Shown piece after piece: positions 1-8,663 of a DNA stretch of 64,000 bases. The notes beneath the pieces were generated by a model that worked only from the letters and a program-made list of their open reading frames with translations, made no database searches and was not told the DNA's origin. Each line of letters starts with the position of its first letter. Position 1 is the first letter of the stretch. The position numbers were made by a program, and so were the translations under genes. Origin of the DNA: JBBRDU01 sp038203615 (GTDB lineage Bacteria > Verrucomicrobiota > Verrucomicrobiia > Chthoniobacterales > UBA10450); contig JBBRDU010000004.1 of NCBI GenBank assembly GCA_038203615.1, positions 1-64,000 of the forward strand, read 5' to 3'.

Positions 1-141
1 CGACTTCCTTCGCCCGATGAGCGGGCCAAAACCGGCTGCGAAATTCATAACTGGTATCATCGTCGCGCTTCCTTGAAACGTGTGACGCGCGTTATAGCCG
101 AAGCGCTTGGCCTGGCAGTGCGGCCCGCTCTTACCTCATGA
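1..141 (+). CDS. 3' end of an unidentified gene (partial)
   Basis: Frame 1 is open from the window edge to a TGA at 139-141, giving 46 residues of a C-terminus. The stop overlaps the ATG of the next gene as ATGA (138-141), the same coupling seen between the following glycosyltransferase genes, so it is probably the last part of another polysaccharide-locus gene. The residues are polar and basic with no motif I recognise. The family cannot be assigned from this fragment. Confidence 0.5.
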   Translation, partial: RLPSPDERAKTGCEIHNWYHRRASLKRVTRVIAEALGLAVRPALTS

Positions 142-1166
142 TTGTAGCCAACTCCATGATCGAGACCGAGTCCGTTCCCCTCTGTCTGGCTTGCTCCTTG
201 CCTGGGCAACTCGCCTTGTCAGATTGCCGCGATTATCTCTGCGGTTTACCGGGCGACTGGAGGTTCTGGAAGTGCTCCGCGTGCGCTTCGCTCTGGCCCA
301 ATCCGCGGCCGGTCGAAAGCGCCCTGCCCTCGTTGTACCCGTCCAATTACGTTTTCACGCGCACCGACGAAGCATCGGACTCGGCTTTTCCTTCCGGCCT
401 GGCCGGGTCCGCTAAGCTGGCCATCCTGCAGCGTCAATTCTCCTACGATTCGCTCGAGCAACGGGCCGATCGTCCCTTCGGAGTTTGGCTCGGTCGCATT
501 TTCGGAAAGTTGCTTCGAAAAAAGGCCGGCTACGCCGTCCGCTTTCTGCCCAATCAGACTCATGGAAAATTACTCGATGTCGGCTGCGGCAACGGCGCCT
601 TCATCCATTGGATGCAACGCCTCGGCTGGGAGGTGGAAGGAATCGAGGTCGACCCGGTGGCCGCGCAACGCGCTGTCGATCGCGGTTTGACCGTGCACCG
701 GGATAAGGTCGAGAGCCTCTCTCTGCCTCCGGCGCATTACGATGCCATCACGCTGACGCATGTGACCGAGCATTTTTTCCAGCCACGAAAAATCTTTGAA
801 ATCCTCCAGCATTCCCTGAAACCGGGAGGCTTGCTCGTCAGCGTTTCCCCGAACCCGTCAGGAATGTCGCACCGACTTTTTCAAAACAAGTGGTATGCGC
901 TCGATCCTCCACGCCATCTCTTTTTGCCGACAGCGTCGGCGTACCGTCGAATGCTTGAGCCTCTCGGATTTGAGGTCAAAACGTGGACATCGGAGCGGCG
1001 ATTCCATTGGGACTTCAAGGAGAGTGTCAGCATTGCCACCACCGGCAGGGTTGGCAGCGTGCCCGACTCGACGCTGCTGAAGCTCGCGACCCGAGTCATG
1101 GGGGCGCTATTCTCCTGTCTGCCGGAGGCGGGAGAGGAAGTCATCTGCTATGCCAGGAAGCGCTGA
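138..1166 (+). CDS. Class I SAM-dependent methyltransferase
   Basis: A 342-residue protein. Two Cys-x2-Cys pairs (CLAC near residue 16, CSAC near 49) suggest a small N-terminal zinc-binding module. A class I methyltransferase domain follows, with the SAM-binding motif LLDVGCGNGAF near residue 145, an acidic strand-2 end (GIEVDP) and THVTEHF as the later motif. This layout is common in methyltransferases that modify sugars or lipid-linked glycans in surface polysaccharide clusters. Its start overlaps the preceding stop by four bases and its 3' end overlaps the next gene by 17, so it looks translationally coupled. The acceptor is unknown; methylation of a glycan sugar is inferred from context only. 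Confidence 0.85.
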   Translation: MIVANSMIETESVPLCLACSLPGQLALSDCRDYLCGLPGDWRFWKCSACASLWPNPRPVESALPSLYPSNYVFTRTDEASDSAFPSGLAGSAKLAILQRQFSYDSLEQRADRPFGVWLGRIFGKLLRKKAGYAVRFLPNQTHGKLLDVGCGNGAFIHWMQRLGWEVEGIEVDPVAAQRAVDRGLTVHRDKVESLSLPPAHYDAITLTHVTEHFFQPRKIFEILQHSLKPGGLLVSVSPNPSGMSHRLFQNKWYALDPPRHLFLPTASAYRRMLEPLGFEVKTWTSERRFHWDFKESVSIATTGRVGSVPDSTLLKLATRVMGALFSCLPEAGEEVICYARKR

Positions 1167-2016
1167 GGCGGTCAGTTTATTTGTCGTGCATTGGAACCGG
1201 CCGCACGAATGCGCCGCCACCGTCCGCGCTCTGCTTAATCAATCGGTTCCGCTGAAGGTGACCGTGATCGACAATGACTCCGCCACGGATGCGTATGAAG
1301 TGCTGCGGTCGGAAATCGGTCCGCCCAGTGAAGTGGTCCGGCTGCCGCAAAACAAAGGCTGGGGGCCGGCCCTGAACGTTGCCTTGCGCAACTGGCTGCA
1401 ATCCGAGCAGAACGCCTACTGTCTGATCAGCGCCCACGATGCCGAACCGTCGCCGGACTGTATTCCTTTGCTTCTCGAGGCGATGAAAAAAGATCCGCGT
1501 ATTGGGATCGCTTGCCCGCAATATCCGGATGCGAGCATTCCGCGTTTCTCATCGGTGCGTGGTGTGCAACTCACGCAGGGTGCAGCTCTGGAGCGCGGCG
1601 CCGCTCAATCTGTAGACGTCCCTCACGGAACATTGATGATGTTGCGGCGGGAATGTCTCGCTCAGATCGGGTTGTTCGATGAACGCTACTTTGCCTACGG
1701 CGATGAGCACGAACTCGGCGCGCGGGCCGTCCGGCGCGGCTGGAAAGTGGCGCTCGTTTGGGGTGCGCTCGTGACCAACCCGGGCACGGCGACCCCCAGC
1801 GCATGGCGCAGTTATCTTTTCGCCAGAAACTCACTGTTGCTCGTCCACGATTATTTCGGATCGACCGCGGCCGCGGCGCGAGCCTTCCTGCTTTTGGCCA
1901 ACACGGTGCGGCTCTGGTGCGCGCGCGACAGCCACTTCGCCTTCTCCGCCAGGGCTCGCTGGCAGGGGGTGTGCGATTATTTCGCCGGGCGTTTCGGTCC
2001 ACCCCGGTTCCAATGA
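1150..2016 (+). CDS. Glycosyltransferase family 2 (rhamnosyltransferase-like)
   Basis: A 288-residue GT-A fold enzyme. The N-terminus SLFVVHWNRP leads to VTVIDNDSATD, the nucleotide-sugar binding strand of GT2 enzymes. An acidic motif (SAHDAEPSPD) occupies the DXD region near residue 98, and FDERYFAYGDEHELGAR near residue 178 matches the acceptor-side acidic motif of rhamnosyltransferase-like GT2 proteins. It has no membrane segments and probably acts at the inner face of the cytoplasmic membrane, adding one sugar to a lipid-linked repeat unit. The start lies inside the methyltransferase gene and the stop overlaps the next ATG as ATGA. Donor and acceptor cannot be read from sequence. Confidence 0.88.
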   Translation: MPGSAEAVSLFVVHWNRPHECAATVRALLNQSVPLKVTVIDNDSATDAYEVLRSEIGPPSEVVRLPQNKGWGPALNVALRNWLQSEQNAYCLISAHDAEPSPDCIPLLLEAMKKDPRIGIACPQYPDASIPRFSSVRGVQLTQGAALERGAAQSVDVPHGTLMMLRRECLAQIGLFDERYFAYGDEHELGARAVRRGWKVALVWGALVTNPGTATPSAWRSYLFARNSLLLVHDYFGSTAAAARAFLLLANTVRLWCARDSHFAFSARARWQGVCDYFAGRFGPPRFQ

Positions 2017-3020
2017 GAATCCTGGTTTCATCGCACGCTTTTGCCCCGAGCCTCGGTGGAATCGAAACCGTCAGCCGACTGCTCGCGCAAGAGTTCGTGA
2101 CGCTCGGTCACGAGGTGACGGTGGTGACCCAAACACCAGGTGAAGCGAGCGAGAATTTTTCCGTCGTTCGCCGGCCCTCGGTGCGCGAGCTGTTCAGACT
2201 GATCAACGGATGCGACATTTTCTGGCACAATAATTTGAGCTTGCGCACGTTGTGGCCCGTTTCAGTTCGGCCCAAGCCCTTGGTCGTGACCCATCAGGGG
2301 TCTTATGGCATGCGTCCGAATGGCTTCGATGGGGCGTTGCGTATCAAGCGCGCGGTGGCCAGTCGCGTCACAGGCGTTGCCATCAGTCAGTTTGTCGCAG
2401 CCTGTTTGGACGCCCCTTCCATCGTTATTCCGAATCCCTACGACGCCCGCGTTTTCACGAAAGAGTCGCCTGCGATCGAACGAACCGGCGAATTGCTTTT
2501 TGTCGGCCGGTTGGTTTCGGAAAAGGGGCTCGATCTTTTGCTCGAGACATTAAGCCACCTGAGGAAGAGGGAGCTGCGTCCGTCGTTAACGGTCGTGGGG
2601 GCGGGACCGGAACTGAACGCCATGCAAAAGCTCGCCGGCGATCTCGGGTTGCACGATCAGGTGACTTTCGCCGGCCCGCAACGCGGGGAAGAGCTCGCGA
2701 AAATTTTTCACTCGCACCGAATCCTCGTGGTGCCGTCACGTTACGATGAGCCGTTCGGCGTCGTGGCGCTCGAAGGCATCGCCTGCGGTTGCGTGGTCGT
2801 TGGCTCCAAAGGGGGAGGCCTGCCCGAAGCCATCGGTCCCGGCGGACTCACGTTTCCGAATGGAGATGCCGGCGCGCTGGCCGAGGCCCTCGAAAAATTA
2901 TTGCGCGCGCCGGATGAATGCGATGGTTTGGGCGCGCCGGCGCAAAAACATCTCGTTCACTTTCATCCCACCGCGATCGCCCACCGTTATCTCGATCTTT
3001 TCCGTTCCAAACTGCCGTGA
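2013..3020 (+). CDS. Glycosyltransferase family 4
   Basis: A 335-residue GT-B enzyme. I choose the ATG at 2013 because it overlaps the previous stop (ATGA) and begins MRILVSSHAFAPSLGGIE, a textbook GT4 N-terminus; the open frame further upstream merely shadows the preceding gene. The C-terminal Rossmann domain has FVGRLVSEKGLDLLLE near residue 165 and the E-x7-E donor-site motif in EPFGVVALEGIACG near 245. It is a retaining transferase acting on a lipid-linked intermediate in the polysaccharide pathway. The stop overlaps a GTG start for the next gene (GTGA), extending the coupled chain. Sugar specificity is unknown. Confidence 0.88.
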   Translation: MRILVSSHAFAPSLGGIETVSRLLAQEFVTLGHEVTVVTQTPGEASENFSVVRRPSVRELFRLINGCDIFWHNNLSLRTLWPVSVRPKPLVVTHQGSYGMRPNGFDGALRIKRAVASRVTGVAISQFVAACLDAPSIVIPNPYDARVFTKESPAIERTGELLFVGRLVSEKGLDLLLETLSHLRKRELRPSLTVVGAGPELNAMQKLAGDLGLHDQVTFAGPQRGEELAKIFHSHRILVVPSRYDEPFGVVALEGIACGCVVVGSKGGGLPEAIGPGGLTFPNGDAGALAEALEKLLRAPDECDGLGAPAQKHLVHFHPTAIAHRYLDLFRSKLP

Positions 3021-4249
3021 TTATTCTCTCCCATCCAACGGCCAACCAAAACGTCCGGCAAACCGCGCTCGCGCTGGCCGAGGCCGGACTCCTGCAAGAG
3101 TTTTGGACGAGCGTGCGTTGGAAGGAGAATGGATTTTTAGACCGCTGCCTCTCGGTTTCCGAGCGACTGCAAAAGGAGCTGCGGAGGCGCTCTTTTTCGG
3201 GCAAGGTCGCGCCTTTCATCCGAACCCATCCCGGACGCGAATGGGGCCGGCTCATCTCGGGACAGCTCGGTCTCGATCTGTTCACCAGGCACGAGACAGG
3301 GCCATTTTCAACGGACGCTGTTTATCACTCGTTAGACCGGCGAGTGGCCCGCCGGCTCTCCCATGTCCCGGGGGCTCGGGCGATTTACGCTTATGACGAC
3401 GGTGCTTTGGAATCGTTTGGCGCGGCCCGAAAGCGTGGACTCAAATGCATCTATGACCATCCGATCGCTTACTTTAGAAAAGTTCGCCAGCTCCAGGATG
3501 AGGAGGCCGCCTTGCATCCGGAATGGGCCTGCACCCTCGCATCCCTGGCTGACAGCCCGGAGAAACGGGACCGGAAAGATCAGGAACTGGCGCTGGCGGA
3601 CCTTGTCATTGTTCCGAGCACATTTTCGAAACGAACTCTATTGGAGGGGATCGATCTGAAGCAACCGGTGGAAGTGATTCCCTACGGGGCTCCGCCGGTT
3701 CGCCCTCGCGCCGGTGGCCCTGAGGCTGGCGCCAAACTGCGGGTTCTGTTCGTGGGCGCGCTGGGCCAGGCCAAGGGAATTTCTTATTTGCTGGACGCGG
3801 CCGCGCGTCTCGAGCGCCAGATTGAGCTGACCCTGATCGGGCGGCGCGTGAGTCCGATCGTCCCGCGACCGGAGGTGCTCAACCGGTATCGCTGGCTTCC
3901 TTCCCTTCCGCATGCCGAGTTGCTGGAAGAAATGTCACGCCATGATGTTCTGGTTTTTCCCTCGCTCCACGAAGGTTTCGGCCTCGTGATTACGGAGGCC
4001 ATGGCGCAGGGTGTGGTGGTGATTACAACGCCGAATACGGCGGGACCGGATCTTATTACCGATGGCGTCGATGGTTACATCGTGCCGATCCGCTCGGCCG
4101 AGGCCATCGAGGAGAAGCTGGACTTCCTGCGGACTGACGCGAAGATGCTCGCGGGCATGAAAGAAGCGGCCCAGCAAAAGGCGAGCGCCCGGCAATGGGA
4201 AACCTATCGCCAGCAGATAGCCTCCGTGGCACGCGCCCTGATTCAATGA
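3017..4249 (+). CDS. Glycosyltransferase family 4
   Basis: A 410-residue GT4 protein. The GTG at 3017 overlaps the preceding stop and gives the N-terminus VIILSHPTANQNVRQTA; a longer open frame from 2918 would run inside the previous gene and is not favoured. The donor-binding half shows FVGALGQAKGISYLLDA near residue 245 and HEGFGLVITEAMAQG near 317, with the E-x7-E acidic pair. A long middle section (IYDHPIAYFRK) resembles GT4 enzymes that act on complex acceptors. It probably adds one sugar in repeat-unit assembly. The stop overlaps the ATG of the membrane polymerase or ligase gene that follows. Confidence 0.86.
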   Translation: MIILSHPTANQNVRQTALALAEAGLLQEFWTSVRWKENGFLDRCLSVSERLQKELRRRSFSGKVAPFIRTHPGREWGRLISGQLGLDLFTRHETGPFSTDAVYHSLDRRVARRLSHVPGARAIYAYDDGALESFGAARKRGLKCIYDHPIAYFRKVRQLQDEEAALHPEWACTLASLADSPEKRDRKDQELALADLVIVPSTFSKRTLLEGIDLKQPVEVIPYGAPPVRPRAGGPEAGAKLRVLFVGALGQAKGISYLLDAAARLERQIELTLIGRRVSPIVPRPEVLNRYRWLPSLPHAELLEEMSRHDVLVFPSLHEGFGLVITEAMAQGVVVITTPNTAGPDLITDGVDGYIVPIRSAEAIEEKLDFLRTDAKMLAGMKEAAQQKASARQWETYRQQIASVARALIQ

Positions 4250-5742
4250 ACCCGTCCCCAATGCGTTCTCCTGCGAGTTCGTCCCATCCCCGGCCGTCCA
4301 CGGCATCGCCGGTGCCATTATCCCGGCACGAGAAGACTCTGCGGACTGTCCGGTGGCTGATTTATCTTTATCTCTTTCTTTTGTTAGTCGAGGGCGCTCT
4401 GCGCAAATGGATCGTGCCCCAACTGTCCAACCCGCTTCTCATCGTGCGCGATCCCGTGGTCATTCTTATTTACATCATGGCCCTGTCCGGGCGCGTTTTT
4501 CCACGGAACGCGTTCGTCACCTCGCTTTGGATTATCTCGATTTTCTCGCTCATCGCCGGGATCCTGGTGCTTCAGCCCTATTTCCCGCCTACGACGGTGG
4601 CGCTGGTGACCGCTTACGGGTTTCGCTCGAACTTTCTGCATCTGCCGCTCATCTTCGTTTTACCAGCCGTCTTTAGCATTGAGCATGTCAAACGCATCGG
4701 TTGGTGGACGCTTTTTGGAATGATTCCGATGAGCGTCTTAATGGCGCTGCAGTTCCGCGCCTCTCCCGATGACTTTATCAACCGAGCGGCCGGTCTCGGT
4801 GAAGGACAACAAATGGGGACGAGCGGCGGCAAGATTCGGCCGCCGGGATTGTTCTCGTTTGTCTCCGGCGCCATTTCTTATCTGACAGCCACCGCCGCTT
4901 TCCTCCTCCACGCCATTCTTTCGCGACTTCAATATCCCATCTGGGTGTTGGTCGCTTCCGGGTTCTCCCTGATTATCGGCCTGGCCGTCTCAGGCAGCCG
5001 GGCCGCAGTGCTCGCGGTCGGTCTGGTGGTGGCCACACTTTCGGTGATTTTGGTCCTTCGACCCGATGCCTTGAACAAGTTTGGTCGCAATCTCCTGCTC
5101 GTTCTGATCATTGGATGGGCCATCAGTCACCTCCCCATTTTCCGCGAAGGCGTGGAAGTTTTGACGCAACGATTCAACGATCCGGGCGAAGCCCAGGACA
5201 GCTCGATTGCGGGCGGCCTGATCAGCCGGACCTTCAGCGGATTCGTCGAACCGTTTCACGCGCTCGATCGAATTCCTGTCGCTGGTTATGGGCTGGGCAT
5301 TGGCACGAACGGCGCGGCGCGCTTCCTTGTGGGCCGTGCCACTTTTCTGCTGGCGGAGAACGAATGGAGCCGCATTTTGCTCGAAAGCGGTCCGCTACTC
5401 GGCCTGGCCTTTCTTCTTTGGCGAACCATTCTGGCCTTTCGGATCGGCTACTTTGCCGTGCGGGCAGTCGGGCAGGGACACATCCTGCCCATCTTCCTTT
5501 TTGGCACCGGGGTTTTTCCTCTCCTGAATGGTTCGTTTGGCCAGCCCACCAGCCTCGGTTTTGCCGTGGTGCTGAATGGCCTTTGTCTCGCCGCGTTAAA
5601 CGTGCCCGAAACGGTCCAATCGACTGCGGAGAAAAATCGCGTCGCGCCCCCGGCGCGCTTGCCCAGCCGGTCGCCATATGCGGAACGATTGCACGGTCCG
5701 GCCAAGGAAAACGGCCAAACGAATGGTGCGTCTGATCGATAG
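4246..5742 (+). CDS. O-antigen ligase/polymerase-like membrane protein
   Basis: A 498-residue protein with about 10-12 predicted hydrophobic helices after a Ser/Pro-rich cytosolic N-terminus. The ATG at 4246 overlaps the previous stop as ATGA; an in-frame ATG at 4195 is inside the upstream gene. The central region has the pattern of the Wzy/WaaL superfamily: a helix ending in SGSRAA (Wzy_C-like) and a long periplasmic loop with PVAGYGLGIG. Family members polymerise repeat units or ligate glycan to a carrier in the periplasm. Which of the two applies cannot be decided here. The C-terminal 50 residues are polar and look disordered. Confidence 0.78.
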   Translation: MNPSPMRSPASSSHPRPSTASPVPLSRHEKTLRTVRWLIYLYLFLLLVEGALRKWIVPQLSNPLLIVRDPVVILIYIMALSGRVFPRNAFVTSLWIISIFSLIAGILVLQPYFPPTTVALVTAYGFRSNFLHLPLIFVLPAVFSIEHVKRIGWWTLFGMIPMSVLMALQFRASPDDFINRAAGLGEGQQMGTSGGKIRPPGLFSFVSGAISYLTATAAFLLHAILSRLQYPIWVLVASGFSLIIGLAVSGSRAAVLAVGLVVATLSVILVLRPDALNKFGRNLLLVLIIGWAISHLPIFREGVEVLTQRFNDPGEAQDSSIAGGLISRTFSGFVEPFHALDRIPVAGYGLGIGTNGAARFLVGRATFLLAENEWSRILLESGPLLGLAFLLWRTILAFRIGYFAVRAVGQGHILPIFLFGTGVFPLLNGSFGQPTSLGFAVVLNGLCLAALNVPETVQSTAEKNRVAPPARLPSRSPYAERLHGPAKENGQTNGASDR

Positions 5743-5774
5743 TTATTGGCCCGATCAGCGACGGCGGCGTCTGG

Positions 5775-6959
5775 ATGAGGATACTTCGATCCATTCACAC
5801 GCTTAATCCGGCGGCGGGTGGCCCGATTGAATCGGTCACGCGATCCTCCATCGTTCTGAGCCGCCTTGGCCACGAAGTCCAAATCATCTCGCTCGACGGG
5901 CCGGACGATCCGTGGCTGCGCCAGACCGGGCTGACAGTTCACGCTCTTGGTCCGGGCCGCGGCAGCTATGGATATGCGCCCCGCTTCCTTCCCTGGATCA
6001 GGCAACATCACCACGAATTCGATACCGTCCTTGTGCAGGGTCTCTGGCAATACACCAGCTTTGCGGTCTGGCGCGCCTTGCACGGAACCGCCACGCCCTA
6101 CTTCGTTTTTCCCCATGGAATGTTGGATCCGTGGTTCAAACGGACCTACCCGTTGAAGCACGTTAAGAAACTTCTCTATTGGCCCTGGGCCGAGTATCGC
6201 GTCTTGCGCGATGCCGCGGCTGTTCTCTTCACGTCCGAAGAGGAGAGACGGCTCGCGCGCGAATCTTTTTCGCTCTATCGATGCAACGAAAAAGTGGTGA
6301 GCTACGGAACCACCCCACCCGCCGCCGATCTTCAGGCTGCGCGGGAAGAGTTCTTCCATCACTTCCCGCAACTGCAGGGTAAGCGGCTGCTGCTCTTTCT
6401 CGGCCGCCTGCACGAAAAAAAGGGTTGTGACCTGCTCATTCAAGCATTCCTCGCCTTGCATCGCTCCGGGCGCTGCGACCCAGCCTTGCATCTGGTCATG
6501 GGCGGTCCTTCCTCCGACGACGCTTATTTGCGTCATTTGCGGCGCCTGGTTGAATTAGCTCCGCGCCCTGATCGGAATGAGCCTCCGGTCACGTTTACCG
6601 GCATGCTGGGCGGCCCATTGAAATGGGGCGCCTTTGCCGCGGCCCAGGCTTTTATCCTGCCGTCGCATCAGGAAAATTTCGGAATCGCCGTGGTCGAATC
6701 TTTGGCCTGCGGAACTCCCGTGCTCATTTCCAACAAGGTGAATATCTGGCGCGAGATTGTGGATGACGGCGCGGGCTTTGCCGAGGAAGACGACGTCGAG
6801 GGAACTGCTCGCTTGATCGAGCGCTGGCTCGTTACGCCGGAAATTGAGCGTGAGCGCATGAGAGAGAATGCGCGGAAATGTTTCGAGCGTCGTTTTCACA
6901 TCGAACGGGCAGTCGAGTCCCTCTTGCAGGTGTTGCGCGATTCCATCAAGGGCCGATGA
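5775..6959 (+). CDS. Glycosyltransferase family 4
   Basis: A 394-residue GT4 enzyme starting MRILRSIHTLNPAAGGPIES, with the Gly-rich loop that follows strand 1 in GT-B folds. FPHGMLDPWF near residue 111 is typical of the WbaZ/WcaC-like GT4 subgroup. FLGRLHEKKGCDLLI near 207 and ENFGIAVVESLACG near 298 form the nucleotide-sugar site with its E-x7-E motif. The 32-base gap after the membrane protein gene holds no terminator-like hairpin, so it is probably cotranscribed. Its stop overlaps the next start as ATGA. Donor sugar unknown. Confidence 0.88.
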   Translation: MRILRSIHTLNPAAGGPIESVTRSSIVLSRLGHEVQIISLDGPDDPWLRQTGLTVHALGPGRGSYGYAPRFLPWIRQHHHEFDTVLVQGLWQYTSFAVWRALHGTATPYFVFPHGMLDPWFKRTYPLKHVKKLLYWPWAEYRVLRDAAAVLFTSEEERRLARESFSLYRCNEKVVSYGTTPPAADLQAAREEFFHHFPQLQGKRLLLFLGRLHEKKGCDLLIQAFLALHRSGRCDPALHLVMGGPSSDDAYLRHLRRLVELAPRPDRNEPPVTFTGMLGGPLKWGAFAAAQAFILPSHQENFGIAVVESLACGTPVLISNKVNIWREIVDDGAGFAEEDDVEGTARLIERWLVTPEIERERMRENARKCFERRFHIERAVESLLQVLRDSIKGR

Positions 6960-8107
6960 AAATCACGATTGTTCTAGGTGCGTTCCTGCCCGTCCCTACG
7001 ACCATGGGCGGCGCGGTCGAGAAGGTGTGGCTCAACCTGGCGGCGGAGTTTGTTAGGCGAGGCCATGAAGTCGTCATGATTTCCCGGGCCGTGGCCTCAT
7101 CCCCGCGGGAAGAAATGGCGGACGGCGTGCGCCACCTGCGCGTGCGCGGTTTTGATACGCCGCGGTCCCTGCTCTGGCTGAAGTTCCTGGATCTGATCTA
7201 TTCGGTTCGAACGTTATCGGTCCTGCCTGAGGCGGACATTGTGGTCACCAACACCTTTTGGCTGCCGCTCTTCCTCCGTGATCCAAGCCGGGGCCGACTC
7301 TATGTGCATGTGGCGCGATTCCCGAAAGGTCAGATGCGCTTTTATGGACGAGCCGCCCGGCTGCAGGCGCCGTCCACTGCCGTCGTCCGCGCCATCGCCG
7401 CGCAGGCTCCCGCTCTCGCTTTCAAAACAAAGGTCGTCCCTAATCCGGCCCCCGCCTCTGTCACCACCTCGCCGCCCCCGGCCCTGGCGACCCGGGAAAG
7501 AATCATCCTTTATGTCGGTCGTCTTCATCCGGAAAAAGGGGTGCATCTGCTGGTGACCGCCTTCGCGGCCGGGGCGTGCACTGTTTTTGCTGATTGGAAG
7601 CTGATGATTGTGGGACCGGCGGAAGAAAGATTGGGCGGAGGCGGGGAAAGTTATCTTGCTTCTCTCAAAAAAGCCGCGCAAACAGCTTCCACGCAGGTGA
7701 CGTTTACCGGACCAATTTTTGATTCAGGCGAGCTGGAGCGCAGCTTTCGCGCGGCCAGGCTTTTCGTTTATCCCTCCCTGGCGGAACGGGGGGAATCTTT
7801 TGGACTCGCCCCTCTTGAAGCGATGACTCATCGGTGTGCGGTCGTCGTCTCAAGCCTGGAATGCTTTACTGATTTTGTTCGTGAAGGGGAAACCGGATTC
7901 ATTTTCGATCATCGTGCCAAGGATCCGGTCGAGGCCTTGAGGGAAAAAATAGAGAAGGTGCTGGCCCATGACTCATTGCTCGGACGAGTGGCGGAAGAGG
8001 GCTACCGTAAGTCAGCCGAATATTCGGTGCCTCGGGTGGTCGATCGATTTTTGAGCGACTTCCATTCCGTGATGCAGGACTCCCATGTCGGAAACACAAA
8101 TCGTTAA
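6956..8107 (+). CDS. Glycosyltransferase family 4
   Basis: A 383-residue GT-B transferase. The start at 6956 overlaps the preceding stop and yields MKITIVLGAFLPVPTTMGGA, the usual GT4 strand-1/loop-1 pattern. YVGRLHPEKGVHLLV near residue 185 and ESFGLAPLEAMTHR near 279 give the C-terminal donor site. It probably acts in the cytoplasm on the same lipid-linked oligosaccharide as its neighbours. The next gene starts 22 bases before its stop in another frame, which suggests translational coupling. Specificity unknown. Confidence 0.87.
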   Translation: MKITIVLGAFLPVPTTMGGAVEKVWLNLAAEFVRRGHEVVMISRAVASSPREEMADGVRHLRVRGFDTPRSLLWLKFLDLIYSVRTLSVLPEADIVVTNTFWLPLFLRDPSRGRLYVHVARFPKGQMRFYGRAARLQAPSTAVVRAIAAQAPALAFKTKVVPNPAPASVTTSPPPALATRERIILYVGRLHPEKGVHLLVTAFAAGACTVFADWKLMIVGPAEERLGGGGESYLASLKKAAQTASTQVTFTGPIFDSGELERSFRAARLFVYPSLAERGESFGLAPLEAMTHRCAVVVSSLECFTDFVREGETGFIFDHRAKDPVEALREKIEKVLAHDSLLGRVAEEGYRKSAEYSVPRVVDRFLSDFHSVMQDSHVGNTNR

Positions 8108-8654
8108 TCCGGATCAGAAGTCGCCGGGCGAATCACCCTGGTCCGGCCAACACCGGGCCTTGCGCATGCTCTGGGAATTCTGCTGGATCCTCTTTTGCGC
8201 GTGGACGCCGAAGCCCTTGAATGAGTGGCGGCTTTTTTGGCTGCGTATCTTTGACGCAAAGATTCACGGCACTCCTTTTGTGCATCAGCGTGCGCGCATT
8301 GCTATTCCGTGGAACCTGACCCTGCACGATCGTGCCTGCCTGGGCGATCGGGCCAACGCCTATACTCTGGGAGAGATTGAAATCGGGGCGCGCGCCACCG
8401 TTGCTCAGGAAGCTTACCTGAGCACCGGCAGTCACGACTTTGCCCATTCCGCGCTTCCGCTGGTTACCGCCAAGATCACGATTGGGGAGGACGCTTTTGT
8501 CGGAGCGCGCGCCTTTGTTTTACCCGGTGTGACGATTGGCGCGCGCAGCGTGATCGGAGCCTGCTCGGTCGTGACTCGCGACATTCCGGCCGATGTTTTT
8601 GCAGCAGGAAATCCATGCAAGATCTTGCGGCCGCGACCTTCGACCGGGGGCTGA
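8085..8654 (+). CDS. Hexapeptide-repeat acetyltransferase (WcaF-like)
   Basis: A 189-residue left-handed beta-helix acyltransferase. The N-terminal half contains RIFDAKIHGTPFVHQRARI, characteristic of the WcaF/putative colanic acid acetyltransferase subgroup. Residues 75-180 show imperfect hexapeptide repeats, ending in GARSVIGACSVVTRDIPADV and the conserved AAGNPCKIL near the C-terminus. The His in STGSHDF is the likely catalytic base. The predicted role is O-acetylation of a sugar in the repeat unit using acetyl-CoA. It lies between two GT4 genes and overlaps the upstream one by 23 bases. The acceptor is inferred from context. Confidence 0.85.
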   Translation: MSETQIVNPDQKSPGESPWSGQHRALRMLWEFCWILFCAWTPKPLNEWRLFWLRIFDAKIHGTPFVHQRARIAIPWNLTLHDRACLGDRANAYTLGEIEIGARATVAQEAYLSTGSHDFAHSALPLVTAKITIGEDAFVGARAFVLPGVTIGARSVIGACSVVTRDIPADVFAAGNPCKILRPRPSTGG

Positions 8655-8663
8655 ACGGTTGCG

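Noticed and set aside
5448..6536. 362-codon minus-strand frame
   Set aside because: It runs opposite the ligase-like gene and the GT4 gene and has no start signal or motif.
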